From Marivivens sp. (GTDB lineage: Bacteria > Pseudomonadota > Alphaproteobacteria > Rhodobacterales > Rhodobacteraceae), in NCBI GenBank assembly GCA_024642115.1, contig JAHEBU010000002.1, forward strand, positions 310,001 to 374,000: a DNA stretch of 64,000 nt, read 5' to 3'. Positions 43,210-52,863 of this stretch are shown here, one piece after another. The number at the start of each line of letters is the position of its first letter. Positions within the stretch are counted from its first letter, which is position 1. Position numbers and translations under genes: made by a program. Below the pieces are notes generated by a model, which made no database searches, was not told the DNA's origin, and worked only from the letters and a program-made list of their open reading frames with translations.

Positions 43210-45354
43210 TCAGTTGCGCTGCGCCTTCAGCTCCAGCCTGCGGCGGTGCAGGACAGGCTCGGTATAGCCCGATGGCTGGGCACGGCCCTCAAACACCAAT
43301 TCGCAGGCGGCCTGATAGGCGATGCCGTCAAACGTGGGGGCCATCGGGCGATAGGCCAGATCGCCCGCATTCTGGCGGTCCACCACGGCGGCCATCTTTT
43401 CCATCGCTTCGGTCACCTGCGCCTTGGTCACGACCCCGTGGTGCAGCCAGTTGGCCAGCGCCTGCGAGGAAATCCGACAGGTCGCCCGATCCTCCATCAG
43501 ACCAACATCGTTGATATCGGGCACCTTGGAACAGCCCACGCCCTGATCGATCCAGCGGACGACATAACCAAGGATCCCTTGCGCGTTGTTTTCCACTTCC
43601 TTGATCTTTTGCGCCTCGGTCCAACGGCGATAGGCGGCCAGCGGAATGTCGAGGATGGCGGTGACATAGCCCCGGCGGCCCCCGGCTGCGATCTTGCGCT
43701 GCACGGCAAACACATCGACCTTGTGGTAATGCAAGGCGTGCAGGGTGGCGGCGGTGGGGCTGGGCACCCAGGCGCAGTTGGCCCCGGCGCGGGGATGTTC
43801 GATCTTTTGTTCGATCATCGCGGCCATGAGATCAGGCATGGCCCACATGCCCTTGCCGATCTGAGCGCGGCCGGAAAATCCGCACTCAAGACCGATATCG
43901 ACGTTCTGGTTTTCATAGGCGGTGATCCAGCCCTTGCGCTTGATGAAATCCTTGCGGCTGAACGGTCCCGCCTCCATCGAGGTGTGAATTTCGTCGCCCG
44001 TCCGGTCCAGAAACCCGGTGTTGATGAAACACACGCGGGACTTGGCCGCGCGGATACATTCTTTGAGGTTGACGGTCGTGCGCCGCTCCTCGTCCATGAT
44101 GCCCAGCTTGACGGTATATTCGGGCAGGCCCAGCACCTGCTCGACCCGGCCAAAGATATCGTTGGAAAACGCTACTTCTTCTGGGCCGTGCATCTTGGGC
44201 TTGACCACATAGACCGAACCTTTGACCGAATTGCCGCCCTCGCGGCGCAGATCATGCATGGCGATGAGGGTGGTGACGGCGGCGTCCATCAACCCCTCGA
44301 ACACTTCATTGCCGTCGCGGTCGAGGATCGCGGGGTTGCTCATCAGGTGGCCCACGTTGCGGATCAGCATCAGCGCCCGACCCTTAAGCCGCTGGGGGCT
44401 GCCATCTGGGGCGGAAAAGGTCCGGTCGGCAGCCAGTCGGCGGGTCATCGGCTTGCCGCCCTTGTCGAACGTGTCCTGCAAATCGCCCTTCATCAGGCCC
44501 AGCCAGTTGGAATAGGCCAGCACCTTGTCCTCGGCATCCACACAGGCGACGGAATCCTCGCAATCCATGATGGCGGAAATGGCCGATTCCAGACGTACAT
44601 CGGCCAGCAGGGCGCGATCGCGTGACCCGATGGGATGGGCGCGGTCGAACACCAGTTCGACGTGCAGGCCGTTGTTGCGCAGCAGGACGGAATCCGGGGC
44701 CTTGGGATTGCCGCTGTAGCCCGCGAACTTCTCAGGGCTGACCAGCGGCAGGTCGTCGATCATCAACTGACCGTTCTGCACGTTGTAGCGGGACACATCC
44801 GAATGGCTGGCCCCCTTGATCGGGAAGGTGTCATCCAGAAAGACCCGCGCACGGGCGACCACGCGGGCGCCATGACCACGATCATAGGGACCCTTGGGCG
44901 GCTGAACGCCCATCGCATCCGTGCCATAAAGGCTGTCATACAGGCTTCCCCAGCGGGCATTGGCCGCATTCAGGGCAAAACGGGCGTTGGTGATCGGGAC
45001 AACCAGCTGCGGACCGGGGACGGTCGCAATCTCGGGGTCCACATTGGCGGTTTCAATCGTGAAATCCTCGCCCTCGGGGACCAGATAGCCGATGTCGGAC
45101 AGAAAATCGGCATATGCAGTCGGATCATGCGGCGCATCGCGGTGGGCGATGTGCCATGCGTCGATTCTGGCCTGAATATCGTCGCGCTTGGCCAGCAGCG
45201 CGCGGTTCTTTGGCCCAAGGTCATGGACGATGCCAGACAGGCCCGACCAGAACGCCTCGGCCGTGACCCCCGTTCCCGGCAGCGCCTTTGTCTCAATGAA
45301 ATCAGCCAGTTCTGTGGCTACCTTCAGGTCGCTTTTGAGCACACGGTCGGTCAT
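43210..45354 (-). CDS. glcB: Malate synthase G
   Basis: A 714-residue enzyme joining glyoxylate and acetyl-CoA to malate, with the G-isoform length (about 720). The N-terminal domain begins [27 protein letters not shown]. The barrel carries [22 protein letters not shown] and [36 protein letters not shown] holds conserved active-site residues, and [19 protein letters not shown] follows. It assimilates glyoxylate from glycolate or purine breakdown. GlcG is the next gene, 97 bp on. Control may act through the palindrome about 95 bp upstream. Confidence 0.96.
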   Translation of the reverse strand: MTDRVLKSDLKVATELADFIETKALPGTGVTAEAFWSGLSGIVHDLGPKNRALLAKRDDIQARIDAWHIAHRDAPHDPTAYADFLSDIGYLVPEGEDFTIETANVDPEIATVPGPQLVVPITNARFALNAANARWGSLYDSLYGTDAMGVQPPKGPYDRGHGARVVARARVFLDDTFPIKGASHSDVSRYNVQNGQLMIDDLPLVSPEKFAGYSGNPKAPDSVLLRNNGLHVELVFDRAHPIGSRDRALLADVRLESAISAIMDCEDSVACVDAEDKVLAYSNWLGLMKGDLQDTFDKGGKPMTRRLAADRTFSAPDGSPQRLKGRALMLIRNVGHLMSNPAILDRDGNEVFEGLMDAAVTTLIAMHDLRREGGNSVKGSVYVVKPKMHGPEEVAFSNDIFGRVEQVLGLPEYTVKLGIMDEERRTTVNLKECIRAAKSRVCFINTGFLDRTGDEIHTSMEAGPFSRKDFIKRKGWITAYENQNVDIGLECGFSGRAQIGKGMWAMPDLMAAMIEQKIEHPRAGANCAWVPSPTAATLHALHYHKVDVFAVQRKIAAGGRRGYVTAILDIPLAAYRRWTEAQKIKEVENNAQGILGYVVRWIDQGVGCSKVPDINDVGLMEDRATCRISSQALANWLHHGVVTKAQVTEAMEKMAAVVDRQNAGDLAYRPMAPTFDGIAYQAACELVFEGRAQPSGYTEPVLHRRRLELKAQRN

Positions 45355-45447
45355 GTCAGGGGTCCTTGGTCTGGCTGAGTCTCGCGGTATGGCACAGCAT
45401 ACCGCAGGGTTACCGGCGTTTTAGAGCACTCGTTTCCGATAGGCAAC

Positions 45448-45461
45448 AATGACTGGTCATT
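45448..45461. promoter_or_regulatory. Palindromic operator candidate between glcB and arsR-type gene
   Basis: AATGAC-TG-GTCATT is a perfect inverted repeat in the 208-bp divergent spacer, and GGTCATT occurs again about 50 bp later near 45508. The position suits a regulator of either gene, including the ArsR-type protein itself. Confidence 0.4.
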
Positions 45462-45562
45462 TGTCCTTACCAATTTCGCCTGCGACAGCTTCGCTCGAAA
45501 ATTGTTAGGTCATTGGCTAAGTTTTCCTTGCGCGACTCGGCAGACCCCAATTACTTAGGCAT

Positions 45563-45904
45563 ATGACTTACCATTCGCCCCACCTCGACACGCTGTTTCA
45601 GGCTCTGGCCGATCCCACCCGGCGGGCGGTGCTGGCGCGACTGTCGGCAGGACCGTTGCCCGTCACGACATTGGCCGAACCCTTTGACATGGCCCTGCCG
45701 TCGTTCATGGCGCATCTGAAAAAGCTCGAGGATGGCAACCTGATCGAAACACGAAAGGAAGGGCGCACGCGCTACTGCGCCCTCAAACCCGACGCGCTCG
45801 ACCCCGCGCAAAGCTGGATCGAGGATCAGCGGGCGCTGTGGAACGCCCGTCTGGACAATCTTGAAACCTATCTCGCCACGCTTACAAAAGGACCGGCCCG
45901 TTGA
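45563..45904 (+). CDS. ArsR-family transcriptional regulator
   Basis: A 113-residue winged-helix repressor. LFQALADPTRRAVLARLSAGPLPVTTLA and LPSFMAHLKKLEDGNLIETRKEGRTRYCALKPDAL cover the ArsR/SmtB helix-turn-helix and wing. There is no cluster of metal-binding cysteines, so this belongs to the branch that pairs with AHSA1 genes. The stop overlaps the next TTG start. It probably represses its own operon. Confidence 0.92.
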   Translation: MTYHSPHLDTLFQALADPTRRAVLARLSAGPLPVTTLAEPFDMALPSFMAHLKKLEDGNLIETRKEGRTRYCALKPDALDPAQSWIEDQRALWNARLDNLETYLATLTKGPAR

Positions 45905-46365
45905 CCACCGACCTGACCCTGCACCGCATCCTCAGGGCGCCCCGCGCGCTGGTCTGGGACTGCTGGACCAACCCTGCCCACCTGCCCCACTGGTTCGCGC
46001 CCAAACCCGTCGTGACCCGCGTCGTGGCGATGGATGTGCGCGCCGGCGGACGGTTCGTCACGGCCATGTCGATGGACGGCACCGATTTCCCGGTGGGCGA
46101 AGGGTCCTTCCTCGAAGTCGTGCCGCAACAGAAACTGGTGTTCACCGATATCCTGGGGGCGGACTACAAACCCAACAACGGCGACAAACTGGGGTTTGCG
46201 GCGATCCTGACGTTCCGCGATCACCCCGACGGCACCGACTACACCGCGACCGCCCGGCATTTCGATGCCGAAACGGCGGCGAAACACGAAGAAATGGGCT
46301 TTTCCCAAGGGTGGGGCACCGCCGCCGCCCAACTTGAATCCTACGCCCAATCCCTGAAAGGCTGA
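45901..46365 (+). CDS. SRPBCC (AHSA1) domain protein
   Basis: A 154-residue START-like ligand-binding protein. APRALVWDCWTNPAHLPHWFAPKP is the AHSA1 opening, with VVTRVVAMDVRAGGRFVTAMSM following. The start is TTG inside the ArsR stop (TTGA), so it is translationally coupled. AHSA1 here means the Hsp90-activator-like fold, not an Hsp90 function. It probably binds a small hydrophobic ligand. A second, related protein follows after three bases. Confidence 0.87.
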   Translation: MTTDLTLHRILRAPRALVWDCWTNPAHLPHWFAPKPVVTRVVAMDVRAGGRFVTAMSMDGTDFPVGEGSFLEVVPQQKLVFTDILGADYKPNNGDKLGFAAILTFRDHPDGTDYTATARHFDAETAAKHEEMGFSQGWGTAAAQLESYAQSLKG

Positions 46366-46368
46366 TCC

Positions 46369-46809
46369 ATGGACGACCTGACCCTCACCCTCGAACGCCA
46401 TTTCAAGGCCACGCCAGAACAGGTCTGGGCGGCCTGGACCGACCCCGCAGTCATCCCCACATGGTTCGGCCCGGTCGGGTTTCACTGCGTCACGACATCC
46501 ATCGATATCCGCGTGGGCGGGGCATGGATTTTCGACATGGTCGGGCATGGCCGGACGTGGCCCAACCGGCACCGCTATCTCGAACTCACCCCGCACAGCC
46601 GCATCCATTTCCTGATGGATGGCAACGGCCCGTCCGAACAGCCCAAGGACGTGACCGTCACCCTGACCCCGCAGGACGGCGGCACCTTTCTCAAACAGGT
46701 CATGATCTTCCCCAACGCCGAAGAGGTCGCAGCCGCCCGCGCGATGGGCGCGGTCGAACTCGGCCAGACGACGCTCAACAAACTCGCCGCCGCCTTGGGC
46801 GTCGACTAA
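46369..46809 (+). CDS. SRPBCC (AHSA1) domain protein, second copy
   Basis: A 146-residue paralogue-type protein with FKATPEQVWAAWTDPAVIPTWFGPVGF, VGGAWIFDMVGHGRTW and GGTFLKQVMIFPNAEE. The start is three bases after the previous stop. Its sequence is clearly different from the first copy, so the pair is old or of separate origin. The two may form a heterodimer or act on two ligands. Confidence 0.87.
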   Translation: MDDLTLTLERHFKATPEQVWAAWTDPAVIPTWFGPVGFHCVTTSIDIRVGGAWIFDMVGHGRTWPNRHRYLELTPHSRIHFLMDGNGPSEQPKDVTVTLTPQDGGTFLKQVMIFPNAEEVAAARAMGAVELGQTTLNKLAAALGVD

Positions 46810-46868
46810 GGCTATAGCGAACCGGCCCTGTCATGCTATTCTGCCCCCTTTCAAGAGAGGAGGGTGCG

Positions 46869-47222
46869 ATGGCTGTGACAGGAATCGGCGGATTCTTTTT
46901 TCGGGCCAAAGACCCCGAAGGCCTGCGAAAATGGTATCTGGACCATCTGGGCGTCGGATCGCTGCCCTACGGGCAATGGGACACCCAAGCTGGGCCAAGC
47001 GTCTTTTCCCCCTTTGCCGCCGACACCGACTATTGGGCGGCGGATCACGGCTGGATGCTGAACCTGCGGGTCGAGGGTCTGGACGGGATGATTGCGACGC
47101 TCAGGGGCGCGGGGATCACCGTCACGACCAACCCCGACTGGGACATGCCCGGCGTCGGTCGGTTCGCCCGCATCCACGACCCCGAGGGAAACCCGATCGA
47201 GCTGTGGGAACCCGACGACTAG
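46869..47222 (+). CDS. VOC family (glyoxalase/bleomycin resistance-like) protein
   Basis: A 117-residue metal-fold protein. [21 protein letters not shown] begins the first beta-alpha-beta unit, and [22 protein letters not shown] ends the second, with the metal-ligand glutamate in ELWEP. GAGAGGAGGG precedes the ATG. It is probably part of the ArsR/AHSA1 transcript (59 bp gap). The enzyme reaction is unknown. Its TAG shares a CTAG tetranucleotide with the stop of the DUF2256 gene. Confidence 0.87.
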   Translation: MAVTGIGGFFFRAKDPEGLRKWYLDHLGVGSLPYGQWDTQAGPSVFSPFAADTDYWAADHGWMLNLRVEGLDGMIATLRGAGITVTTNPDWDMPGVGRFARIHDPEGNPIELWEPDD

Positions 47223-47371
47223 ACCTTGCGACCCTTCGGGGCGCGGCACTTGTCGCTGCAATAGCGGACCTCGTCCCAGACCTTTTCCCACGCCTTGCGC
47301 CACGCAAAAGGCCGACCACAGGCCGGGCAGACCTTGGTCGGCAAATCGGATTTCTTGCGCATCTTGGGCAT
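47219..47371 (-). CDS. DUF2256 zinc-ribbon protein (50 residues)
   Basis: This short protein is recognised by [30 protein letters not shown], cut here into motif pieces [23 protein letters not shown] and SDKCR: two Cys pairs for one zinc. DUF2256 genes often lie next to cryptochrome or photolyase genes, but none is seen here. Start [10 protein letters not shown]; the tail CRAPKGRKV is basic. Its TAG stop overlaps the VOC stop. Confidence 0.85.
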   Translation of the reverse strand: MPKMRKKSDLPTKVCPACGRPFAWRKAWEKVWDEVRYCSDKCRAPKGRKV

Positions 47372-47407
47372 GGGCGACACCTAGGCCGCCCTGCCCGGCT
47401 GTAAAGC

Positions 47408-47590
47408 CTACTGCGTGGACGTCACCGGGGCAGGATCGACCTGAAGCGCTCCGTCCCGCGGATTGTCGCCGATCCAGCCCACCAGAAATGCGATCACGAC
47501 GATGGCAAACACCACCCCAAGGCCCATTCCGATCAGCGGACCCTTGTGGCGCTTTTCCTGCTTTTCCAGATTGGTATCGGGTGCAGACAT
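47408..47590 (-). CDS. Small single-pass membrane protein
   Basis: A 60-residue protein with a charged N-terminus (about 16 residues, many Lys and Glu) and one membrane helix (LIGMGLGVVFAIVVIAFLVGWI). The C-terminal part is short and probably periplasmic (about 18 residues). AAGGAG precedes the ATG at ideal spacing, which argues that it is real. No domain is recognised. It may share the promoter region of the divergent pepN. Confidence 0.65.
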   Translation of the reverse strand: MSAPDTNLEKQEKRHKGPLIGMGLGVVFAIVVIAFLVGWIGDNPRDGALQVDPAPVTSTQ

Positions 47591-47683
47591 GTCTTTCTCC
47601 TTATTCGTGCTGGGGGTCCTTGAAGGCCCCCTGTCACAGTCCTAACGTCTGATCATCCCATCCGTTCCCCGAAAGGACCGCCC

Positions 47684-50233
47684 GTGAAGGACGCAGCCCC
47701 CCAGACGATCTATCTCAAGAACTACACGCCGTTTGGGTATCTGGTGGACTCGGTCCATCTGACCTTTCGGCTGGCGCCGACGGCGACACGGGTGCTGGCG
47801 CGGATCGCCTTTCGGCCCAATCCCGACGCGACCGACCGCCAGTTTTTTCTGCATGGCGAACGGGTAAGACTGATTTCCGCTGCGATTGATGGCGCCACAG
47901 TCACGCCCGACGTGACCGACGTGGGGCTCACCTGCACCGTGCCAGACGCGCCCTTTGTCTGGGAATCCGAGGTCGAAATCAGCCCGCAGACCAATACAGC
48001 CCTCGAAGGGCTGTATATGTCCAGCGGCATGTATTGCACCCAGTGCGAGGCCGAAGGGTTCCGTAAGATCACCTATTACCCCGACCGGCCCGACGTGATG
48101 TCGATCTTTACCGTGCGGATCGAATCCGACCTGCCGGTGCTGTTGTCCAACGGCAACCCGCAGGCGTCGGGCCCCGGCTGGGCCGAATGGCACGACCCCT
48201 GGCCCAAACCGGCCTATTTGTTCGCGTTGGTCGCGGGCGATCTGGTGGCCGTGCCCGACAGTTTCACCACCAAATCCGGGCGACATGTGGACCTCAATAT
48301 CTATGTCCGGTCGGGTGATGACGACAAATGCGCCTTTGCGATGGACGCGCTCAAACGGTCGATGACCTGGGACGAGGATGTCTATGGCCGCGAATACGAT
48401 TTGGACATTTTCAACATCGTTGCCGTGGATGACTTCAATATGGGCGCGATGGAGAACAAGGGCTTGAACATTTTCAACTCAAGCCTCGTCCTCGCTTCGG
48501 CCGAAACCGCGACCGACGTGAACTTTGAACGGATCGAAGGGGTCATCGCCCACGAATATTTCCACAACTGGACAGGCAACCGGATCACCTGCCGCGACTG
48601 GTTCCAGCTTTGCCTCAAGGAGGGGCTGACCGTGTTCCGCGACCAGCAATTCACCGGCGACATGCGGTCCCGCCCGGTCAAGCGGATCGAGGATTCGATC
48701 CTGCTGCGCGCCCGCCAGTTCCGCGAGGACAACGGCCCGCTGGCCCACCCCGTGCGCCCCGAAAGCTTTGTCGAGATCAACAACTTCTACACCGTGACCG
48801 TCTATGAAAAGGGCGCCGAACTGATCGGGATGCTCAAACGGCTGGTGGGCGACGCCGACTATGACAAGGCGCTGACCCTCTATTTCGACCGGCACGACGG
48901 ACAGGCCGCCACGATCGAAGACTGGCTGCGTGTGTTCGAGGATACGACCGGCCGCGACCTGACCCAGTTCAAACGCTGGTATAGCCAGGCAGGCACACCG
49001 CGCCTGTCGGTGACGGACGCCTACGACAACGGCACCTATACCCTGACCTTCCGGCAGGACACGCCCCCCACCCCCGGCCAGCCCGCCAAGGACCCGCGCG
49101 TCATCCCCATCGCCGTGGGGCTGCTGAACCCCAACGGAGACGAGGTCGTGCCGACCACCGTGCTGGAAATGACCAAGGCCGAACAATCGTTCCAGTTCAC
49201 CGGGCTGGCGAGCCGCCCTACCCCGTCGATCCTGCGCGATTTCTCGGCCCCGGTGATCCTGAAACGGGATCAGTCCAACGCAGAACGCGCCTTTCTTCTG
49301 GCGCACGACACCGATCCCTTCAACAAATGGGAGGCCGGGCGCGCCTTGGCCCGAGACGTGATCCAACAGATGATCCTGACGGGGACGAGCCCCGACGCTG
49401 CCTTTCTTGACGGGCTTGCGGCGGTCCTGCGCGACGACAGCCTTGATGCGGCATTCCGGGCGCTTGTGCTGGCGCTGCCATCCGAAGACGACACGGCGCA
49501 GACCCTGCACGACAACGGGCATACGCCAGACCCGACAGCGATCCACGACGCGCACGAGGCGCTGCGCGTCCAGATCGCCCAGCATTTGCAGGACATCCTG
49601 CCGCGCATCCACGCCGCATGTCAGGTGCCCGGCCCCTATTCGCCCGATGCCACGGCAGCGGGGATGCGGTCGCTGGGCAACGCCTGCCTCACGCTGTTGT
49701 CACGACTGGACGGGGGCAAGGCGGCAGAGCGGCAATTCGCGTCTGCCGACAACATGACCCAATCGGTCGCCGCCCTGTCCTGCCTGCTGACCATCGGCAA
49801 GGGACAGGATCAGGCGCAGGCGTTCCACGACAGATGGAAAGGCGACCGGCTGGTGATGGACAAATGGTTCATGCTGCAAGTGGCCTGCGCCGCCCCAGAT
49901 CAGACAGCAGCCACCGCCGACCGGCTGACGCGGCACCCCATGTTTGACTGGAAGAACCCCAACCGGTTCCGGTCAGTGTTGGGGGCGCTGGCGGGACACC
50001 CGGCGGGGTTCCACGCGCCGGACGGGGCGGGTTACAGGCTGTTGGCCGACTGGCTGATCAAACTCGACCCGCTCAACCCACAGACCACCGCCCGCATGTC
50101 CACCGCGTTCGAGACGTGGGCACGGTATGATCCGGCACGACAGGCGCTGATCCGCGGGGAACTTGGCCGGATCGCGGCAACCCCTGATCTGAGCCGCGAT
50201 ACCGGTGAAATGGTGGCCCGCATGCTGGGCTGA
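47684..50233 (+). CDS. pepN: Aminopeptidase N
   Basis: An 849-residue M1 zinc aminopeptidase. The GAMENKGLNIFN substrate motif is near residue 250. The zinc motif HEYFHNW, with the Glu further on in LCLKEGLTVFRDQQF, lies near residue 290. The C-terminal domain is the helical arch. The start is GTG at 47684, preceded by GAAAGGA. The enzyme trims N-terminal residues of peptides in the cytoplasm. It is a single gene, with the acyltransferase 117 bp further on. Confidence 0.96.
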   Translation: MKDAAPQTIYLKNYTPFGYLVDSVHLTFRLAPTATRVLARIAFRPNPDATDRQFFLHGERVRLISAAIDGATVTPDVTDVGLTCTVPDAPFVWESEVEISPQTNTALEGLYMSSGMYCTQCEAEGFRKITYYPDRPDVMSIFTVRIESDLPVLLSNGNPQASGPGWAEWHDPWPKPAYLFALVAGDLVAVPDSFTTKSGRHVDLNIYVRSGDDDKCAFAMDALKRSMTWDEDVYGREYDLDIFNIVAVDDFNMGAMENKGLNIFNSSLVLASAETATDVNFERIEGVIAHEYFHNWTGNRITCRDWFQLCLKEGLTVFRDQQFTGDMRSRPVKRIEDSILLRARQFREDNGPLAHPVRPESFVEINNFYTVTVYEKGAELIGMLKRLVGDADYDKALTLYFDRHDGQAATIEDWLRVFEDTTGRDLTQFKRWYSQAGTPRLSVTDAYDNGTYTLTFRQDTPPTPGQPAKDPRVIPIAVGLLNPNGDEVVPTTVLEMTKAEQSFQFTGLASRPTPSILRDFSAPVILKRDQSNAERAFLLAHDTDPFNKWEAGRALARDVIQQMILTGTSPDAAFLDGLAAVLRDDSLDAAFRALVLALPSEDDTAQTLHDNGHTPDPTAIHDAHEALRVQIAQHLQDILPRIHAACQVPGPYSPDATAAGMRSLGNACLTLLSRLDGGKAAERQFASADNMTQSVAALSCLLTIGKGQDQAQAFHDRWKGDRLVMDKWFMLQVACAAPDQTAATADRLTRHPMFDWKNPNRFRSVLGALAGHPAGFHAPDGAGYRLLADWLIKLDPLNPQTTARMSTAFETWARYDPARQALIRGELGRIAATPDLSRDTGEMVARMLG

Positions 50234-50350
50234 ACGCCCTCGCAGCGGTCCGCCGCCGACGGTCCGCCCAGGGAATTGCCGCAGCCCACCCGGGCATGAG
50301 AAACTGCACCTGTCACGGAACCGTCATGGCCTCGTGTCAGTTGGTGCAGA

Positions 50351-51211
50351 ATGAAAGACCGCATTGACCCCCTGATCGCCGAACGCGCGCCTTGGATGTT
50401 CGGGCCAAGCCCCCTGATCCGACCGATCCGGGGGCTGCTGCACAAACTGCTGTCTTACGACCAGACGATCGCCATTGCCCACCAGCTCAGGGACCACGAC
50501 GCCGTCGGGCTGATGACCGAAATGTTCAAACGGCTTGGCAACGATGTTACCGTCTCGGGGCTTGCCAATATCCCCGCTCATGGCCCTGCGCTGATCGTGG
50601 CGAACCACCCTACCGGGATTGCCGACGGGATCATGCTGCACGGGCTGATTTCCCAGATCCGGCCTGCCCCGTATTTTCTGGCCAATCGCGATATTCTACG
50701 GGTCTTGCCGCAACTCGACAGTATGATCGCGCCGGTCGAATGGCGTCACGAATTGCGCAGCCACTCCAAGACACGGGAAACCATGGCCTTTACCCGGCAG
50801 GCGGTGAACGAAGGGCGGATCGGCGTCATCTTTCCGTCGGGGCGGCTGGCCAAACGGCGGGGGCTGCGGCTGTATGAACGGCCGTGGATGGCATCGGCGG
50901 CGATGCTGGCGCGCAAATTCGACCTGCCCGTGATCCCGGTGAACATCCGGGCGCGCAACTCGGCGCTATTCTATCTGTTTGATTTCATTCATCCCACTCT
51001 GCGCGACATCACCCTGTTCCACGAAATGCTGAACAAGGACCGCCAGCCTTATGTCGTCACCATAGGAGAGCCGATTTCGGCCGCGTCCATCCCCGCCAAT
51101 GCCGAGGACGGGATCCAGATGCTGCGCCGCGCCACGCTTGCCCTTGGCGGACAGGATGCGCCCGCCGTCAGCCTCGTTCGGGCGACGCGGCGGCCACTGG
51201 TTCGATTCTAG
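50351..51211 (+). CDS. Lysophospholipid acyltransferase (PlsC-like) family protein
   Basis: A 286-residue acyltransferase. ALIVANHPTGIADGIML is the catalytic NHP motif, with five rather than four residues between His and Asp, as in the ornithine-lipid and related acyltransferase group. IGVIFPSGRLAKRRG is the acceptor-binding block, and DLPVIPVNIRAR the next. A membrane span is not obvious, so it is probably a peripheral membrane enzyme. Its 3' end overlaps the convergent SLT gene by 44 bp. Confidence 0.8.
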   Translation: MKDRIDPLIAERAPWMFGPSPLIRPIRGLLHKLLSYDQTIAIAHQLRDHDAVGLMTEMFKRLGNDVTVSGLANIPAHGPALIVANHPTGIADGIMLHGLISQIRPAPYFLANRDILRVLPQLDSMIAPVEWRHELRSHSKTRETMAFTRQAVNEGRIGVIFPSGRLAKRRGLRLYERPWMASAAMLARKFDLPVIPVNIRARNSALFYLFDFIHPTLRDITLFHEMLNKDRQPYVVTIGEPISAASIPANAEDGIQMLRRATLALGGQDAPAVSLVRATRRPLVRF

Positions 51212-52004
51212 CGAAATCGGCGGGCCGGGCGCGCGGGCGCACCTGATTGCGCGGCACACAATAGGATTGCTGGCGGGTCCAGGCTGACATTTCGGCGATC
51301 ATATCAGGATTGCTCATCGGGCCCCAATCGGCCGCGACTCCGCGCCACCGCCCATCATGAACGGCCACGGCCCGGTCGCGGGTAACCGTGCGCGACATGA
51401 TGCGGGCGGCACAGGCCAGATTGTCCTCGGGATCGGTCAGGGCCGCGCCGGTGCGGGCGCGACAGCCATAACGGCGGGCGGTATCGGGCAGGATCTGCAA
51501 TAACCCGTACCACAGGCCGTCGCCGCCCACGGCATTGGGGTCCCAGCGGCTTTCGTGCTTGGCCAGGGCCGACATCATGCCGACCCAGAAGGCCCGGCGC
51601 TGTTCAGGCGGATTGTGTGGATAGGCGGGACACCATGCAGCAATGTCGCGTGGCACGACCAGGGCCAGGTCGCGGTCCTGCGCCCCCACTGCCGACATCG
51701 CCGCACGCGTCCACATCACCCGTCCGTTGCGGTCGCCCCAGGCGGTGCGCGGGATGAACGACGGGCGGGACTGCGGGCGAACCTTGGTCCATGTGGTCAG
51801 CACGACGGGCGGATAGCGGACCATGTAATCCGGGCGGGGTTTGGGCCGGAACGCGGCCGAGGCAGCCTGTTGCGCCGCGGCGCGCAGAGCGGCGGCATCG
51901 TCGCGGGACAGGGGCCGCATCCGGGCAGGGTCAGGCTCTGCGGCCAGACCGGTTGCCATGCAGATCGCGACCACTCCTCCCAGAAAGGTCCTCAACCAAG
52001 ACAT
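51168..52004 (-). CDS. Lytic transglycosylase-like (SLT domain) protein, exported
   Basis: A 278-residue protein with a signal peptide (residues 1-22, cleavage after GLAA). The SLT-like fold lies around 145-260. ALAKHESRWD contains the catalytic glutamate, GLLQILPDTARRYGC the GLxQI motif, and the C-terminus has DWGPMSN and SYCVP with conserved cysteines. It probably cuts peptidoglycan glycan strands in the periplasm. A paralogue lies 65 bp upstream in the same direction, so the pair are likely cotranscribed. The C-terminal coding part overlaps the acyltransferase gene. Confidence 0.82.
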   Translation of the reverse strand: MSWLRTFLGGVVAICMATGLAAEPDPARMRPLSRDDAAALRAAAQQAASAAFRPKPRPDYMVRYPPVVLTTWTKVRPQSRPSFIPRTAWGDRNGRVMWTRAAMSAVGAQDRDLALVVPRDIAAWCPAYPHNPPEQRRAFWVGMMSALAKHESRWDPNAVGGDGLWYGLLQILPDTARRYGCRARTGAALTDPEDNLACAARIMSRTVTRDRAVAVHDGRWRGVAADWGPMSNPDMIAEMSAWTRQQSYCVPRNQVRPRARPADFARIEPVAAASPERG

Positions 52005-52069
52005 CCGCGGCAGATTGCACCGGCGTCAGCGCCTCTGGCAATCTAATTCTAGTATTCAGTATCAGTGGC

Positions 52070-52684
52070 TTAGAGGCCAGAGTTCGCTTGAACCGGAGCT
52101 TGGCAATAGCTTTGCCCGCTGACCCAGGCCACCATCTCCTCGCGCTTGCGGTCGCTGGTGAACGGACCCCAGTCGGCGGCAAGCCCGCGCCGCCCGGTCG
52201 CCACATAGCCGTCACGCGGCACGGTATGGGCCGCGATACGGACCGCACATTCCAGGTTAGCCGCACCATCCTTGAGCGCCGCAACTGTCGTCGCCTCACA
52301 TCCATACTGTCGCGCGGTGGGCGGGGCGATCTGCACCAGACCGATCCAGGCCCCACCGCCCCCGCTCGCGCGTTCGTTCCAGGTGCTTTCATGTTTGGCC
52401 AGTGCCGACAGCATCCCCGCCCAGAACGCCGCCCGCTGCGTCTCGTCGCCCTGCACATAGCCCGGGCACCATTCACCGATATCGGCAGGCACTTCGCTCA
52501 GCAGCGGCACGCCGACCGAATGAAGGGCGGCCAGCGTCGCCTCGGTCCATTCCTTGCTTTCGGGGGTGTGGCTGTCCCATGCCATAAGCGGCAGACCGGG
52601 CGGCGGCGCACTCACCTCTTGAGGGGCCGCACAGGCCGCAAGGGCAAGAACCGGGATTACCCGAAACAGGGACGTGATACGCAT
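52070..52684 (-). CDS. Lipoprotein with SLT-like domain, paralogue of the neighbour
   Basis: A 204-residue lipoprotein. VLALAACAAP is the lipobox, with Cys18 lipidated. The main domain shares AFWAGMLSALAKHEST, VQIAPPTARQYGC and the C-terminal LAADWGPF and QSYC with the following gene. The catalytic Glu (KHEST) is kept. Because one copy is lipid-anchored and the other soluble, they may act at different places in the periplasm. It is divergent from gatB. Confidence 0.82.
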   Translation of the reverse strand: MRITSLFRVIPVLALAACAAPQEVSAPPPGLPLMAWDSHTPESKEWTEATLAALHSVGVPLLSEVPADIGEWCPGYVQGDETQRAAFWAGMLSALAKHESTWNERASGGGGAWIGLVQIAPPTARQYGCEATTVAALKDGAANLECAVRIAAHTVPRDGYVATGRRGLAADWGPFTSDRKREEMVAWVSGQSYCQAPVQANSGL

Positions 52685-52863
52685 TCAAAGGCAGCCTTCT
52701 GACACCAAACCCGGCCGTAGCTGACGGCGAATCGGTCATTAGTCTATCGTCGTGACGAATCCGGCCCGTTTTCGGCAACAACCCGCCGCCTTGCAGCGCC
52801 GACGCCAAGCGCTTATTCATCCCCACAGACCGCCGCCCGCCCCCGCACCAAAGGACCGATCCC

